Assembly: GCA_014799925.1 (NCBI GenBank)
Contig: JAAVHC010000007.1
Span: 1-43,064 of the forward strand
Source of the DNA: Oscillibacter sp.
Lineage (GTDB): Bacteria; Bacillota; Clostridia; Oscillospirales; Oscillospiraceae
Direction: 5' to 3'
DNA length: 43,064 nucleotides
The position numbers and the translations under genes were made by a program. Positions 23,849-32,218 of this stretch are shown here, one piece after another. A model generated the notes under the pieces. The model was not told the DNA's origin. It made no database searches and was given only the letters and a program-made list of their open reading frames with translations. How positions within the stretch are numbered: the first letter of the stretch is position 1; each line of letters opens with the position of its first letter.

Positions 23849-24528
23849 GCGCTCGCCTCCTTTGCCACGCAGGTGACGGCCCCCTCCTCGTCCACGGTCA
23901 TCAGGAATACCTGCCGGGGAGAGGTCAGGCGGCGCTCTTTCAGCTGCTTGTCCAGCCAGACGCCGTCATAGCCGCTGGCGGAGAGATTCTGAGACATGAT
24001 ATGGCCGTCGTTGATGAGCAGCACCGGCAGCGTCACGTCGTCCGGAACGTCCAGGCTCATGACCTGGGGCGTCACGGGGCTGTCCTTGGTATAGGGCAGG
24101 ACGGACAACTGGCCGCTGGTCTCCAGGATGGCGTATTTTACGGCGGACAGGTCGCTGTACCCCTGAACCCGCAGCTGCTCCAGCAGCTCGTCCACGGTGA
24201 AGCGGTTGCGGGCCATATTCTGCTGAAGGAGCTTTCCATTCCGGATGATCACGGTGGGATACCCGCAAACCAGCCCCCGGAAGCGGATGGATTTCAGGCT
24301 GAAAAAGCTCAGCAGCATGGACAGGCACAGGAGGGCCACAATGGGAAAGATGCCATTGGCCAGGGGGATGCCAAAATCCTGCATGGGTACGGAGGCCAGG
24401 TCGGAGATAATCAGCGTCAGCACCAGCTCGCTGGGCTCCAGTTCCCCGATCTGACGCTTTCCCATCAGCCGCAGGCCGACCATGAGAATAAAATAGAGAA
24501 TGATGGTGCGAAAAAAGGCGGTTGCCAT
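23845..24528 (-). CDS. DUF421 / YetF family membrane protein
   Basis: 227 residues. Three N-terminal membrane helices (about 1-85, with GLRLMGKRQIGELEPSELVLTLIISDLAS, the family signature) are followed by a soluble DUF421 domain (RGLVCGYPTVIIRNGKL, QGYSDLSAVKYAILETSGQLSV). Members are known in Bacillus as YetF/YrbG and YdfR types, with SpoVA-region relatives; the biochemical role is not established. It is first in the pair with DUF4363. Confidence 0.88.
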   Translation of the reverse strand: MATAFFRTIILYFILMVGLRLMGKRQIGELEPSELVLTLIISDLASVPMQDFGIPLANGIFPIVALLCLSMLLSFFSLKSIRFRGLVCGYPTVIIRNGKLLQQNMARNRFTVDELLEQLRVQGYSDLSAVKYAILETSGQLSVLPYTKDSPVTPQVMSLDVPDDVTLPVLLINDGHIMSQNLSASGYDGVWLDKQLKERRLTSPRQVFLMTVDEEGAVTCVAKEASA

Positions 24529-24628
24529 CTCGTCACTTCCTTTCCCTGCCAGTATTTGCAGAGGCTGTTGATTCTATTCCCGCGGAGAGGGCCCCGGGCG
24601 GCGGGAGGAAATTCTTTTCCGGACCCTG

Positions 24629-24674
24629 TTGACAACCGCGTACTACTGTGGTAGTATATCCCCGGTAGTACTAC
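24629..24674 (+). promoter_or_regulatory. blaI promoter with two operator palindromes
   Basis: TTGACA, 17 bases, TAGTAT (24652-24657). The palindrome TACTACTGTGGTAGTA (24641-24656) covers the spacer and the -10. A second, GTAGTACTAC (24665-24674), lies at the start site. The arms share TACTAC/GTAGTA, resembling BlaI/MecI operators, so the repressor probably controls itself and the peptidase gene. Confidence 0.8.
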
Positions 24675-24701
24675 TGCTGTCTTATGAAGGAGGGGCAGAT
24701 C

Positions 24702-25061
24702 ATGGACGTGAAACTGTTCGACTCGGAGCTGAAGGTCATGGACGTGCTGTGGCGGGAGGGCGACCAGCCCGCCCGGCGGATCGCCGACGCGCTGGAGAAG
24801 GAGGTGGGCTGGAATGTCAACACCACCTACACCCTTATCAAGCGGTGCATGAAAAAGGGGGCCATCCGGCGCACGGACCCCGGCTTCCAGTGCCACGCGC
24901 TGATCCCCAAGGAGGCCGTTCAGGCCGCTGAGACCGACGAGCTGGTGGGCAAGCTGTTCGACGGGTCCGTGGACAAGCTGTTCGCCTCCCTGCTGGGGCG
25001 GAAGAGGCTGACGGCTGAACAGATCCGGCAATTGCGGGATATCGTGGGGGAATTGGAATAA
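24702..25061 (+). CDS. BlaI/MecI/CopY family repressor
   Basis: 119-residue winged-helix repressor. Start ATG 24702 (MDVKLFDSELKVMDVLW), with AAGGAGG 9 bases upstream. The family motif NVNTTYTLIKRCMKKGAIRR (about 42-61) is the recognition helix region. The C-terminal dimer part contains KLFDGSVDKLFASLLGRKRL. In the BlaR system such repressors are removed by proteolysis after the partner M56 protease senses a signal; that partner follows 93 bases on. No beta-lactamase or penicillin-binding protein gene is nearby. Confidence 0.92.
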   Translation: MDVKLFDSELKVMDVLWREGDQPARRIADALEKEVGWNVNTTYTLIKRCMKKGAIRRTDPGFQCHALIPKEAVQAAETDELVGKLFDGSVDKLFASLLGRKRLTAEQIRQLRDIVGELE

Positions 25062-25154
25062 GTCCTGGGCGGACGGCCAACCTCGCTCTTTCATACCAGG
25101 CATGTCCAAGTCCGCCGCACGGTGACGATCGAAAGGAGATAATCGAAAAACAGT

Positions 25155-27776
25155 ATGAGTTTGCTGCAAATGAGCTTCGCCGGGGGCGTGCTGATCCTGG
25201 CGGTGATCGCACTGCGGGCGCTGGCCCTCAACCGCCTGCCCAAGGGGACGTTTCTGGCGCTGTGGGCGATGGCGGTGCTGCGGCTGCTGGCGCCGTTCTC
25301 CATCCCTTCCCCGGCCAGCGTCTACACGCTGATGGAGCGTATGCCGGTACAGACGGCGGTTTCCGCCGTCAACGCCAACGCCCCCTCCCCGGCTGCCTCC
25401 GCCCCGGTCCTGCCCGCGGCGGACTTCGCGTCCGGCGCCGCCATGGTCTCTCCGGCGGCGGCTTCCGCCCCGGAGAGCGGAACGCCGGTGAACGTCCTGT
25501 TCTGGGTATGGCTTGCCGGAATGGCGGTCTGCGGAACGTATTTCCTGGTCTCGTATCTCCGCTGCCGCAGGGAGTTCCGTGCCGCCCTGCCGCTGGAGGA
25601 GGGGGCCGTCATGGGTCTTCGGCCAACGACCGGCCGGCCAGTGTCGCTTCGCGTCACAGACCGGGTGGACGCGCCGCTGACCTACGGCCTGCTGCGGCCC
25701 GTTATTCTGCTGCCCAAAGGCTGGGCGGAGGATCCCCGCCTGGCCTACGCGCTGGACCACGAGCTGACCCATATCCGCCACCTGGACGCCCTGTGGAAAC
25801 TGGCGCTGGCTTTTACCGCCTGCGTCCACTGGTTCAACCCGCTGGTGTGGTGCATGTTCGCGCTGGCCAACCGGGATCTGGAGCTGCGCTGTGACGAGGC
25901 TGTCGTACGGCGGCTGGGCGTGGACAGCCGGTCCCAATACGCTCAGGCCCTTATCTCCCTGGAGGAGAAAAGGAGCGGCCTGGGCCCCTTCGCCAGCGCG
26001 TTCAACAAAAACGCGATAGAAGAAAGGATCATTGCGATTATGAAAATCAAAAGACGCTCTCTCGCCGCCGTGCTGGCGGCGGTGGCGCTGGTCTGCTGCG
26101 TGGGGGCCGCCTTTGCAACCTCGGCGGCCAAAACGGAGGCCCCCTACCCCAAAGCCCCGGACGGGACCTTCGCCAGGGCGGAGCTGGACCGCCTGTCGGA
26201 ACTGTGGTTCGAGGGGTATCAGGACATGACCATAGCGGACTACCAGCAGAAAATGTGGACTGAATTCGACACCCGGTCGGACATCGAGCTGATTGACCGC
26301 TACGGGCAGAACAGCACCGGCGGCGGACTCTTCGGCAGCCCGGAAGTCATTCTGCCGGAACAGGCTTTCAGCAACTACTTTTTCTACGTCTTCAAACCCC
26401 TGACAGCGGAACGCTGGCAGTCGTGGACATTCGCCGGCGCGGATTTCGCCAGGATCGACGACACCCACATCGCGAGGGCTGAGTACGCCTGCACCCTGCG
26501 TGTCCTGGACGCTGAGACGCTGACCGTGGGCGAGTATGAGCAGGTTTTCGCCGGCGTCAAGGCCGGGGTCAGGGCCATGCTGTACGCGGACCCGGCGGAA
26601 ACCGATCTGGACGCGCTGTCCCGGCGGCTGACCACGGAAAAACTGGCCGTCACCGTGGAGGGCCGGATGACGTGGGTCGACAACCTGGGCAACATCGTGG
26701 GTGAATCGGAAGGCCGCGGCTACACCGGCATGGGCGACCCCGACGCCGAGCTCTATGCCCAATCCTCCAGAGAAACCGCAGCCGAGTGGGACCGCCTGCT
26801 GTCGCCCTACGTGCCCTTCGGCCTGACCTACCGGTTTGACGATCCAGGCCTGGACGGCAACGGCCTGACCATGTGGTGGGGCGGCAAGGAGGTCCGGGGC
26901 ATCTACGACGAGCAGGAGCACACCTGGCTTACCGAGCACACCGGGATCGGGTTCTCCGAGGGCGCGGTGGAGCTGTACGCGGTCTATACGGACGGCGTCC
27001 TCTCCGGCCTCCGGGAGGCTGACCCGGACGATCAGGCGGCCTTTGACGAGATCCGGCAGCGGAACAGGGCCGCCATTGACGCCCCCTCCACGGTGGATGC
27101 CCGCGAGTTCCCCCGCGCCACCCGTGAGGATTACGACGCGTTCCTGGCCCTGCGGCAGCGGGCCAACACAAGCCTGCCGTCCCGGGCCTCCTACCCCTAC
27201 CGGGATTATCAGGACGAACCCCTGGAATCGTTCAACCAGCGGCTGCTGGACTGGGCCAACGAGGACGCGGACGGCGTCTGGGACCGCATCAGCTGCGATG
27301 TGATCTGGAACGATTACGGCGTGGAGCTGACCGCGGACGAGCGGAGCTTCGTGTCCCTGACCTGTCTCCTCTCCGGCCGGGAGAACGCCGCCATGATCCG
27401 CGCTATCCACACCGGCGGCCCGGAGGAGGACCCCGGCTTCTCCGCCAATCTGCCGGAGCGCTCCATAGAGGAAAACGGCATCGTCAACGCCTGGTGCGAT
27501 TTGTACTACAGCCTCTCCTACCACATCGCGGACAAGTCCGCTGTCAGCGTGGCGGAACGGGACGCCTGTGTCAGCGGGATGATGAGCGCCATCGACAACT
27601 TCTGGCTGAATACGGACTTCGAGACGCTGCTGGGCATGGCGGAGGCGGACGTGGCGGCGCGGTTCAACGTCTTCGCAGAGGAGAACAGCACGGAGAACGT
27701 GAAGATCAATCCCGTTACGGAGGACGATCTCTATTTCGAGCCCTACGATGAGCGGGGAATTGATACCTTTTCCTGA
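25155..27776 (+). CDS. BlaR1-like M56 metallopeptidase with a large unknown C-terminal region
   Basis: 873-residue membrane protease. N-terminal helices (about 1-50 and 113-135) are followed by the M56 domain with HELTH (202-206) and LELRCDEAVVRRLG further on. Another membrane helix (about 303-324, LAAVLAAVALVCCVGAAFA) precedes about 550 outside residues. These lack an obvious penicillin-binding sensor (no clear SXXK, SXN, KTG set). They contain two similar segments, GYQDMTIADYQQKMW (about 355) and DYQDEPLESFNQRLLDWA (about 688). AAGGAG is 16 bases before the ATG, longer than usual. The stop codon falls in a dispersed hairpin repeat. Signal and regulon are unknown. Confidence 0.87.
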   Translation: MSLLQMSFAGGVLILAVIALRALALNRLPKGTFLALWAMAVLRLLAPFSIPSPASVYTLMERMPVQTAVSAVNANAPSPAASAPVLPAADFASGAAMVSPAAASAPESGTPVNVLFWVWLAGMAVCGTYFLVSYLRCRREFRAALPLEEGAVMGLRPTTGRPVSLRVTDRVDAPLTYGLLRPVILLPKGWAEDPRLAYALDHELTHIRHLDALWKLALAFTACVHWFNPLVWCMFALANRDLELRCDEAVVRRLGVDSRSQYAQALISLEEKRSGLGPFASAFNKNAIEERIIAIMKIKRRSLAAVLAAVALVCCVGAAFATSAAKTEAPYPKAPDGTFARAELDRLSELWFEGYQDMTIADYQQKMWTEFDTRSDIELIDRYGQNSTGGGLFGSPEVILPEQAFSNYFFYVFKPLTAERWQSWTFAGADFARIDDTHIARAEYACTLRVLDAETLTVGEYEQVFAGVKAGVRAMLYADPAETDLDALSRRLTTEKLAVTVEGRMTWVDNLGNIVGESEGRGYTGMGDPDAELYAQSSRETAAEWDRLLSPYVPFGLTYRFDDPGLDGNGLTMWWGGKEVRGIYDEQEHTWLTEHTGIGFSEGAVELYAVYTDGVLSGLREADPDDQAAFDEIRQRNRAAIDAPSTVDAREFPRATREDYDAFLALRQRANTSLPSRASYPYRDYQDEPLESFNQRLLDWANEDADGVWDRISCDVIWNDYGVELTADERSFVSLTCLLSGRENAAMIRAIHTGGPEEDPGFSANLPERSIEENGIVNAWCDLYYSLSYHIADKSAVSVAERDACVSGMMSAIDNFWLNTDFETLLGMAEADVAARFNVFAEENSTENVKINPVTEDDLYFEPYDERGIDTFS

Positions 27777-27798
27777 AAGAAAAGCATCAAAAAGAACG
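27763..27798 (+). repeat. Dispersed hairpin repeat, copy 2
   Basis: ATACCTTTTCCTGAAAGAAA continues into AGCATCAAAAAGAACG. It matches copies at 3247-3286 and 39034-39069 (CTTTTTCTTG...AAGAAAAAG then CAAAAAGAA). The TGA stop of the M56 gene lies in the loop. Confidence 0.6.
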
Positions 27799-27801
27799 TT
27801 T

Positions 27802-27840
27802 GGACTGTGAGCAGACGCATCGAGCGTCTGCTCACAGTCC
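27802..27840. terminator. Terminator after the M56 gene
   Basis: A 17-bp perfect stem GGACTGTGAGCAGACGC and its complement around ATCGA, followed by ATGTGCTTTT. Confidence 0.75.
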
Positions 27841-27971
27841 ATGTGCTTTTACTGCCCTGCAATTCCCGGGTCTTCGCACAGTGTCAGACTGCTTTTGGCC
27901 CCGCCCTGACCGCCGGCACGCCGCGTTCCCCCGGCGCATACAATGAGAATGACCAGGAGAGTGATGAATCT

Positions 27972-28412
27972 ATGGCTTACTCTGATCGAGAACTACTAGC
28001 AAGACTGATTGAGTGCGAAGCGGGGGGAGAAGGGACCGATGGAATGCGGGCCGTGGCCGGAGTGGTCATGAACCGCGTCCACGCCTCCGGCGGCGAGTAC
28101 GCGCGGGTGGGCCAGGGCAGCATCCGCAATATCATCTTTCAGCCCTATCAGTTTGTCTGCGCCAGCGAGACGGAGGGCGGCGCGTACAATCCCCAGAATA
28201 TCTACAATATGCGTCCTGAGGCCATTCACTATGAGATCGCCGACTGGGCCATCGCCGGAAACCGCCTGCCGGACGTAGCGGAATCCCTCTGGTTCTACAA
28301 CCCATTCAGTCCCAAGTGCCGCAACAATTTCCCCTCCACGGTGGGCTATTGGCAGACCCGCATCGGGGATCACTGCTTCTATAATCCCACCGCGGCCTAT
28401 TACGACACCTGA
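27972..28412 (+). CDS. cwlJ: Spore cortex-lytic enzyme CwlJ
   Basis: Cell-wall hydrolase of the SleB/CwlJ family that breaks cortex peptidoglycan during germination. Start ATG 27972 (MAYSDRELLARLIECEAGGEG), with AGGAGAG upstream. At 146 residues, without signal peptide or binding domain, it has the size of CwlJ, not SleB. The conserved Glu lies in RLIECEAGGEG and the VAGVVMNRV and FQPYQFVCA segments follow. A gerQ-like gene starts 32 bases downstream, the cwlJ-gerQ order of Bacillus, where the coat protein GerQ is needed for CwlJ to stay in the spore. This supports sporulation. Confidence 0.88.
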   Translation: MAYSDRELLARLIECEAGGEGTDGMRAVAGVVMNRVHASGGEYARVGQGSIRNIIFQPYQFVCASETEGGAYNPQNIYNMRPEAIHYEIADWAIAGNRLPDVAESLWFYNPFSPKCRNNFPSTVGYWQTRIGDHCFYNPTAAYYDT

Positions 28413-28444
28413 ACATATTTATAAGGAAGAAGGAGTGGTACGTA

Positions 28445-28990
28445 ATGCAGCATCAAGCGACCAGTCAGAACATGCCGGTTCCGGCCGCGCCGGACGAAAC
28501 CGGCTACTATATGCCCAATGAGACCGCCGGCCAGAATGACAGCTGGGTCTACGGCGCCCCGGCGGGGCAGGGTGTCTCCGCTCCGCCTGCCGGTCAGACC
28601 GCGATTACGGGGATGAACGGCGAGGAAACCCCGGGCGGAATGTCCAGTGCCGCCGCCCAGAGCCAGAGGATGAAAAACCCCGTGGACATGGCCGGCACCC
28701 ACATGCCCGCCGGGGCGGAGGAGGCCTATCAGGCGTCCCTGCGGAGCCTGCTGAACCGGAATGTAGGCTATTTCGTGGAAGCGACCTTCCTGATCGGGCC
28801 GGACCGGCCCGTTACCTGGAACGGCATCCTTCACACCGTGGGCAGCGACTACATCGTCCTGTATCAGCCGGACTACGAGCGGTATGTCTCCGGCGACCTG
28901 TACTCGTTGAAATTCGTCCAGTTCCACAACCTCAAGGGCATCCCCTACTGCTCCGCCGCCCAGAACTGGCAGGGACATTCCAGCCTGTAA
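28445..28990 (+). CDS. gerQ: GerQ-like spore coat protein
   Basis: 181 residues. A low-complexity N-terminal half, rich in Gln, Pro, Gly and Met (1-90), is followed by a GerQ-type domain (about 94-160: SLRSLLNRNVGYFVEATFL, WNGILHTVGSDYIVLYQPD, RYVSGDLYSLKFVQF). GerQ is cross-linked into the coat and holds CwlJ in Bacillus. The adjoining cwlJ gives strong context. RBS AAGGAG lies upstream. A strong terminator follows. Confidence 0.82.
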   Translation: MQHQATSQNMPVPAAPDETGYYMPNETAGQNDSWVYGAPAGQGVSAPPAGQTAITGMNGEETPGGMSSAAAQSQRMKNPVDMAGTHMPAGAEEAYQASLRSLLNRNVGYFVEATFLIGPDRPVTWNGILHTVGSDYIVLYQPDYERYVSGDLYSLKFVQFHNLKGIPYCSAAQNWQGHSSL

Positions 28991-29002
28991 ATTTTCTCCG
29001 TC

Positions 29003-29046
29003 CCGCTCCCCGCTCCGGTTTTCGCCGGGACGGGGAGCGGTTTTTT
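29003..29046 (+). terminator. Terminator after gerQ
   Basis: CCGCTCCCCG / CGGGGAGCGG stem followed by six T. The rest of the 28991-29360 gap holds the promoter and a palindrome listed next. Confidence 0.9.
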
Positions 29047-29187
29047 CCGGAAATCTGTTCCGCTCGTTCTGTAACTTTTGTAACCCGTCTTGTAACTAAT
29101 TTCCTGCGTAATTCACATTTTTTCCTCGTCATAACATCTGTTTCTCCAGATTATGTCAACTGATTCAATGGAAATATAAGAAATCTC

Positions 29188-29249
29188 TTGACAAACAGCG
29201 GTTTTTCTGGTACACTACACGAAGTTTTTGAAAAAGTAACAAAGGTTAC
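29188..29249 (+). promoter_or_regulatory. Promoter and GTAAC palindrome before the G5/3D gene
   Basis: TTGACA (29188-29193), 17 bases, TACACT (29211-29216). The palindrome GTAACAAAGGTTAC (29236-29249) is centred about 20 bases after the expected start, a place for repression. Three direct TGTAAC boxes lie upstream between about 29070 and 29096. About 140 bases of leader precede the gene. Confidence 0.6.
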
Positions 29250-29360
29250 AATTTTGTATCCGGCCTGTTTATGAATTGGAAATTTTGGATATCCTATCCA
29301 GAGCAGCCCCCATACGTGCGCCTGTGTCCTTTTTTAAAAATGAACGGAGGAACAAGTATC

Positions 29361-30386
29361 ATGTTTGAAAGAAGCAAGAAAGCCGTCCTTTCCCGTATGC
29401 GGCTGACCGCTGTCGCAGCTGTACCGGCCCTCTTTGTTTTCGCGCTGTCTCTTATCTTCCTTTGCACGCCCGCCGGGGCGAGCGCCATGTATATGGTGTC
29501 CAAAGCGGGTCCGATCCACGTGGACGAGCTGGAGGGCGATGTGTTTTTGACCGATGGCCTCGCCGGGCTGGTGTCCCGCGCCTCCGGGAGCGAGCTTCAG
29601 CTCACCCCGGGCCTGGCCGTCACCGTGACCCATCAGGGCCAGCGGCTCACCACGGTTTCCCAGGCGGAAGACCTCTACCAGCTGCTCGAGCGCCTCGGGG
29701 TGCAGATCAGCCCCCTTGAAATGGTGTCCGTCTCCTTTTCGGACAACGCCGTGGACATTGCCATAGCCGGGGAGTTTGTTTTCTACGAGCATATCTCCAC
29801 CGTAACCGAGCATGAAATTATCTACCAGTACAATGACCGGAAGCCCGAGTGGCAGGAGACCGTCCTTCAGGAGGGCAATGACGGCGAGTACACCGAGGTC
29901 TATGAGATCATCTACCAGGACGGCCAGCGGGTCGCCCGGCAGCTCATTGACGTGGTGGACATCGAGGCCTCGTCTACGATCATTGAAAAAGGCACCATGA
30001 AAAACTTCGCCAACAACGGCGACGCCGTGGCCGCCATCAACACCGCGGCGGACGGCTCCGGCACCATCACGCTGGAAAACGGCGAGGTTCTCACCTTCAG
30101 CAGCGCCCGCATCATGCGGGGCACCGCCTATACCACCGGCGGCAAAGTGGGTACCCGCACCGCTTCCGGCACCACCGTGCATGTCGGCGTGGTGGCGGTG
30201 GACAAGAAGGTCCTGCCCCTGGGCACCAAGGTTTACGTTGTTTCCAATGACGGCAAGTACGTGTATGGCTTCGCCGTGGCGGAGGACACCGGCGTGCGGG
30301 GCAACAGCATTGATCTCTATATGGACACCAACCGCGAGTGCATTCAGTTCGGCGTGCGGGAGTGTACCGTGTATATCCTGGACTGA
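29361..30386 (+). CDS. Secreted G5/3D domain cell-wall protein
   Basis: 341 residues. Start ATG 29361 (MFERSKKAVLSRM), with GGAGG upstream. Signal or anchor helix about 15-40; a DUF348-like ubiquitin-type fold (about 45-135); a G5 domain (about 145-215, with TVLQEGNDGEYTEVYEIIYQDG); and a C-terminal 3D domain (about 250-341, RGTAYTTGGKVGTRTASG, VDKKVLPLGTKVYV, EDTGVRGNSIDLYMD) whose three Asp give the name. This is the YabE/RpfB-like layout of Firmicutes; 3D domains resemble lytic transglycosylases, so it probably acts on peptidoglycan. Confidence 0.9.
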   Translation: MFERSKKAVLSRMRLTAVAAVPALFVFALSLIFLCTPAGASAMYMVSKAGPIHVDELEGDVFLTDGLAGLVSRASGSELQLTPGLAVTVTHQGQRLTTVSQAEDLYQLLERLGVQISPLEMVSVSFSDNAVDIAIAGEFVFYEHISTVTEHEIIYQYNDRKPEWQETVLQEGNDGEYTEVYEIIYQDGQRVARQLIDVVDIEASSTIIEKGTMKNFANNGDAVAAINTAADGSGTITLENGEVLTFSSARIMRGTAYTTGGKVGTRTASGTTVHVGVVAVDKKVLPLGTKVYVVSNDGKYVYGFAVAEDTGVRGNSIDLYMDTNRECIQFGVRECTVYILD

Positions 30387-30436
30387 TTCAGACAGACAGC
30401 CGCGACAAGAGAAAACGTCCGCTGCAAAATAAGCGG

Positions 30437-30484
30437 AACACAGAGCGAGGCCAGAGCCCGGAATGGGCGTCTGGCCTCGCTGTT
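30437..30484 (+). terminator. Terminator after the G5/3D gene
   Basis: GCGAGGCCAG / CTGGCCTCGC with inner GCCC/GGGC and outer AACA/TGTT pairs, followed by TGTTTGCTTT. Confidence 0.75.
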
Positions 30485-30500
30485 TGCTTTGCTATATAGT

Positions 30501-30543
30501 TATAGTCGGAGCAGTTGAAAAAGAGCAGAGTTCGGCGACTATA
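30501..30543. mobile_element. Family A end remnant, 43 bp
   Basis: TATAGTCGGAGCAGTTGAAA begins it and CGACTATA ends it, an 8-bp perfect inverted repeat. The left end agrees with the other family A ends at about 15 of 21 places. The TAG stop of the DUF523 gene lies in its right end. Confidence 0.5.
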
Positions 30544-30994
30544 ACAAACCTTCCATCCCGTCCGACAGTTCACCGATCCGGCTCCCGCCGCAGGTCTGGA
30601 TTCCGTTTTTCCGCAGCAGCTCCGCCGTGACTCCCTGTCCGGGGATCAGCTTCCCGGAGAAGGTCCCGTCGTAAATCGTCCCGCTGCCGCAGGAAGGGCT
30701 GCGCTCCTGGAGCACCGCCCTCCTGACGCCATGGGCGAGCGCGATTTCCAGAGTCTTTTCCGCTCCCAGGCGGAAAGCGTCCGTCACATCGGCCCCCTCG
30801 CGGTTCAGCACCTTGTCCTCCACCCGCTCGGAGGGGACCCGGGGCGTGGGCAGTCCCCCCAGCTGCTCCGGGCAGACGGGGATCAGCTCGAAGCGCTCCT
30901 TCAGAGCTTCCACAGCGGGGGTGTAGTTGTTCCCGCCGCTGTACTTGCAGTTTTCCCCCAGCAGGCAGGCCGAGACCAGCAGCTTTTCTTTCAT
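30539..30994 (-). CDS. DUF523 family protein
   Basis: 151-residue protein of unknown biochemical role. Start ATG 30994 (MKEKLLVSACLLGENCKYSGG), with AGAAGG 6 bases upstream. Family motifs are the N-terminal SACLLGENCKYSGGNN, VCPEQLGGLPTPR and LQERSPSCGSGTIYDGTFSGKLIPGQGVTAELLRKNGI. The conserved Cys and the SPSCG loop could bind metal or a nucleotide. It is last in the ychF-led run. Its stop lies in a family A end. Confidence 0.9.
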   Translation of the reverse strand: MKEKLLVSACLLGENCKYSGGNNYTPAVEALKERFELIPVCPEQLGGLPTPRVPSERVEDKVLNREGADVTDAFRLGAEKTLEIALAHGVRRAVLQERSPSCGSGTIYDGTFSGKLIPGQGVTAELLRKNGIQTCGGSRIGELSDGMEGLL

Positions 30995-31040
30995 CAATTG
31001 CCTTCTTTCGTTACCGTGCGGCAAATCCGGAATTTTTACC

Positions 31041-31532
31041 TCACAGCGAGATTGGCCGTCCGTCCAGAACGGCCCGGAGGAGCACGTCTTTCGCGTCATA
31101 GCTCAGCTTCAGGGAGAAGAAGGGCCGGTCCTCTTCCAGCAGGCGGAAGAAAATCTTGTCCCCCTCCCAGATCGGCAGGTCATAGACCTTCTCCCTGGGC
31201 ACCCACTCCAGGTCGCCCTCATTACACTCTGTCAGCTCGCCGGTCCAGCCCGTGGCGGTGAACAGGTGCATGTACTGGGTGCATTCCTGGCCCTCACAGT
31301 CGAAGGTCACGATGCCCCGGAAGCGGTAGTCCGTCAGGGTCAGGCCGGTTTCCTCCCGGGTCTCCCGGATGGCACATTCCTCGGGACTCTCGCCGTACTC
31401 GAAGCCGCCGCCCACGCCGATCCATTTGTCGTGGTTGATGTCGTTTTTCTTCTTGACCCGGTGGAGCATCAGGTACTCCCCCTTTGTGTTTTCCAGGTAG
31501 ATCAAAGTGCTGTTGATGTGCAAGTCGTTCAC
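31041..31532 (-). CDS. NUDIX hydrolase (8-oxo-dGTP diphosphatase-like)
   Basis: 163 residues. GTG 31532 is taken as start because it overlaps the stop of the preceding gene (GTGA). The NUDIX box is complete: GGGFEYGESPEECAIRETRE followed by ETG. The pattern KKNDINHDKWIGVGGGFE and LEWVPREKVYDLPIWEGDKIFF is like MutT-type 8-oxo-dGTP diphosphatases; the substrate is not proven. Confidence 0.9.
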   Translation of the reverse strand: MNDLHINSTLIYLENTKGEYLMLHRVKKKNDINHDKWIGVGGGFEYGESPEECAIRETREETGLTLTDYRFRGIVTFDCEGQECTQYMHLFTATGWTGELTECNEGDLEWVPREKVYDLPIWEGDKIFFRLLEEDRPFFSLKLSYDAKDVLLRAVLDGRPISL

Positions 31533-32218
31533 CCCCAAATCCAAATCAAATAGCTGACGCCGTACAGCACCGGCTGGTGCAGAACATAGATGATGAGGCT
31601 GTGCCGTCCCGGCCAGGTGAGGGCCTTTGGCAGCGGCGCGGCAAGAATACGGTTGTCCCGGTGCTCCAGGCACCAGCCGCCGAATACCGTACCAATCAGA
31701 AACAGGAAGAACCAGGGCAGCAGCGGGAAATAATCCGCGCTGCGGAAGCCCGGATACATGAACCCCAGGGGATACAGCCATTTCACAGAGGCCATGGCCT
31801 GTTCCGTCCACCACCGGGTCAGAAAGAACAGGGCACCGCCGCCCAGGGCCACCGCCCAACCGGGGAGCTTCCGCAGGAGTTTTCCCAGGAAATGATACAG
31901 CACCATGGACGATCCCAGCAGCATCAGCACGCCCCAGCGAATCACCTGCCCGCCCACGGCGGCCCCGATCTCCACCACCAACCCTGCCGCCAGAACAACG
32001 AGTCCGTGGCGCAGGTTGTTCCGGGAGAACCGGGCGGACGCCCCGGCCAGGAGAATAAAAGAGCAGCAGATGAAACGCTCCAGAATATTCAGCGGTGCGG
32101 AAAAGAGCTGTGCGGCTGATAACAGGCCGAAGATATACAGATCATATAGGAAATGGTACGCCGCCATCAGCGCGATGGCCAGCGTGCGCCAGGCATCCAG
32201 AATGTCAAATCGCTTCAT
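31529..32218 (-). CDS. DUF1624 / heparan-alpha-glucosaminide acetyltransferase-like membrane protein
   Basis: 229-residue membrane protein with about seven helices. Start ATG 32218 (MKRFDILDAWRTLAIALMAAYHFLYDLYIF) overlaps the stop of the upstream gene (ATGA). The N-terminal R-DILDAWR and the YHFLYDL segment with its His match the DUF1624 family, whose catalytic His lies in the second position of such a motif; HSLIIYVLHQPVLYG closes the protein. It probably moves an acyl group across the membrane to a cell-surface sugar, which is an inference from the family. Confidence 0.85.
   Translation of the reverse strand: MKRFDILDAWRTLAIALMAAYHFLYDLYIFGLLSAAQLFSAPLNILERFICCSFILLAGASARFSRNNLRHGLVVLAAGLVVEIGAAVGGQVIRWGVLMLLGSSMVLYHFLGKLLRKLPGWAVALGGGALFFLTRWWTEQAMASVKWLYPLGFMYPGFRSADYFPLLPWFFLFLIGTVFGGWCLEHRDNRILAAPLPKALTWPGRHSLIIYVLHQPVLYGVSYLIWIWG

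Noticed and set aside
24465-27842. 1125-codon open frame on the minus strand
   Set aside because: It lies opposite blaI and the M56 gene and arises from GC-rich codon bias; it has no domain, only low-complexity Gly/Arg/Gln-rich text.
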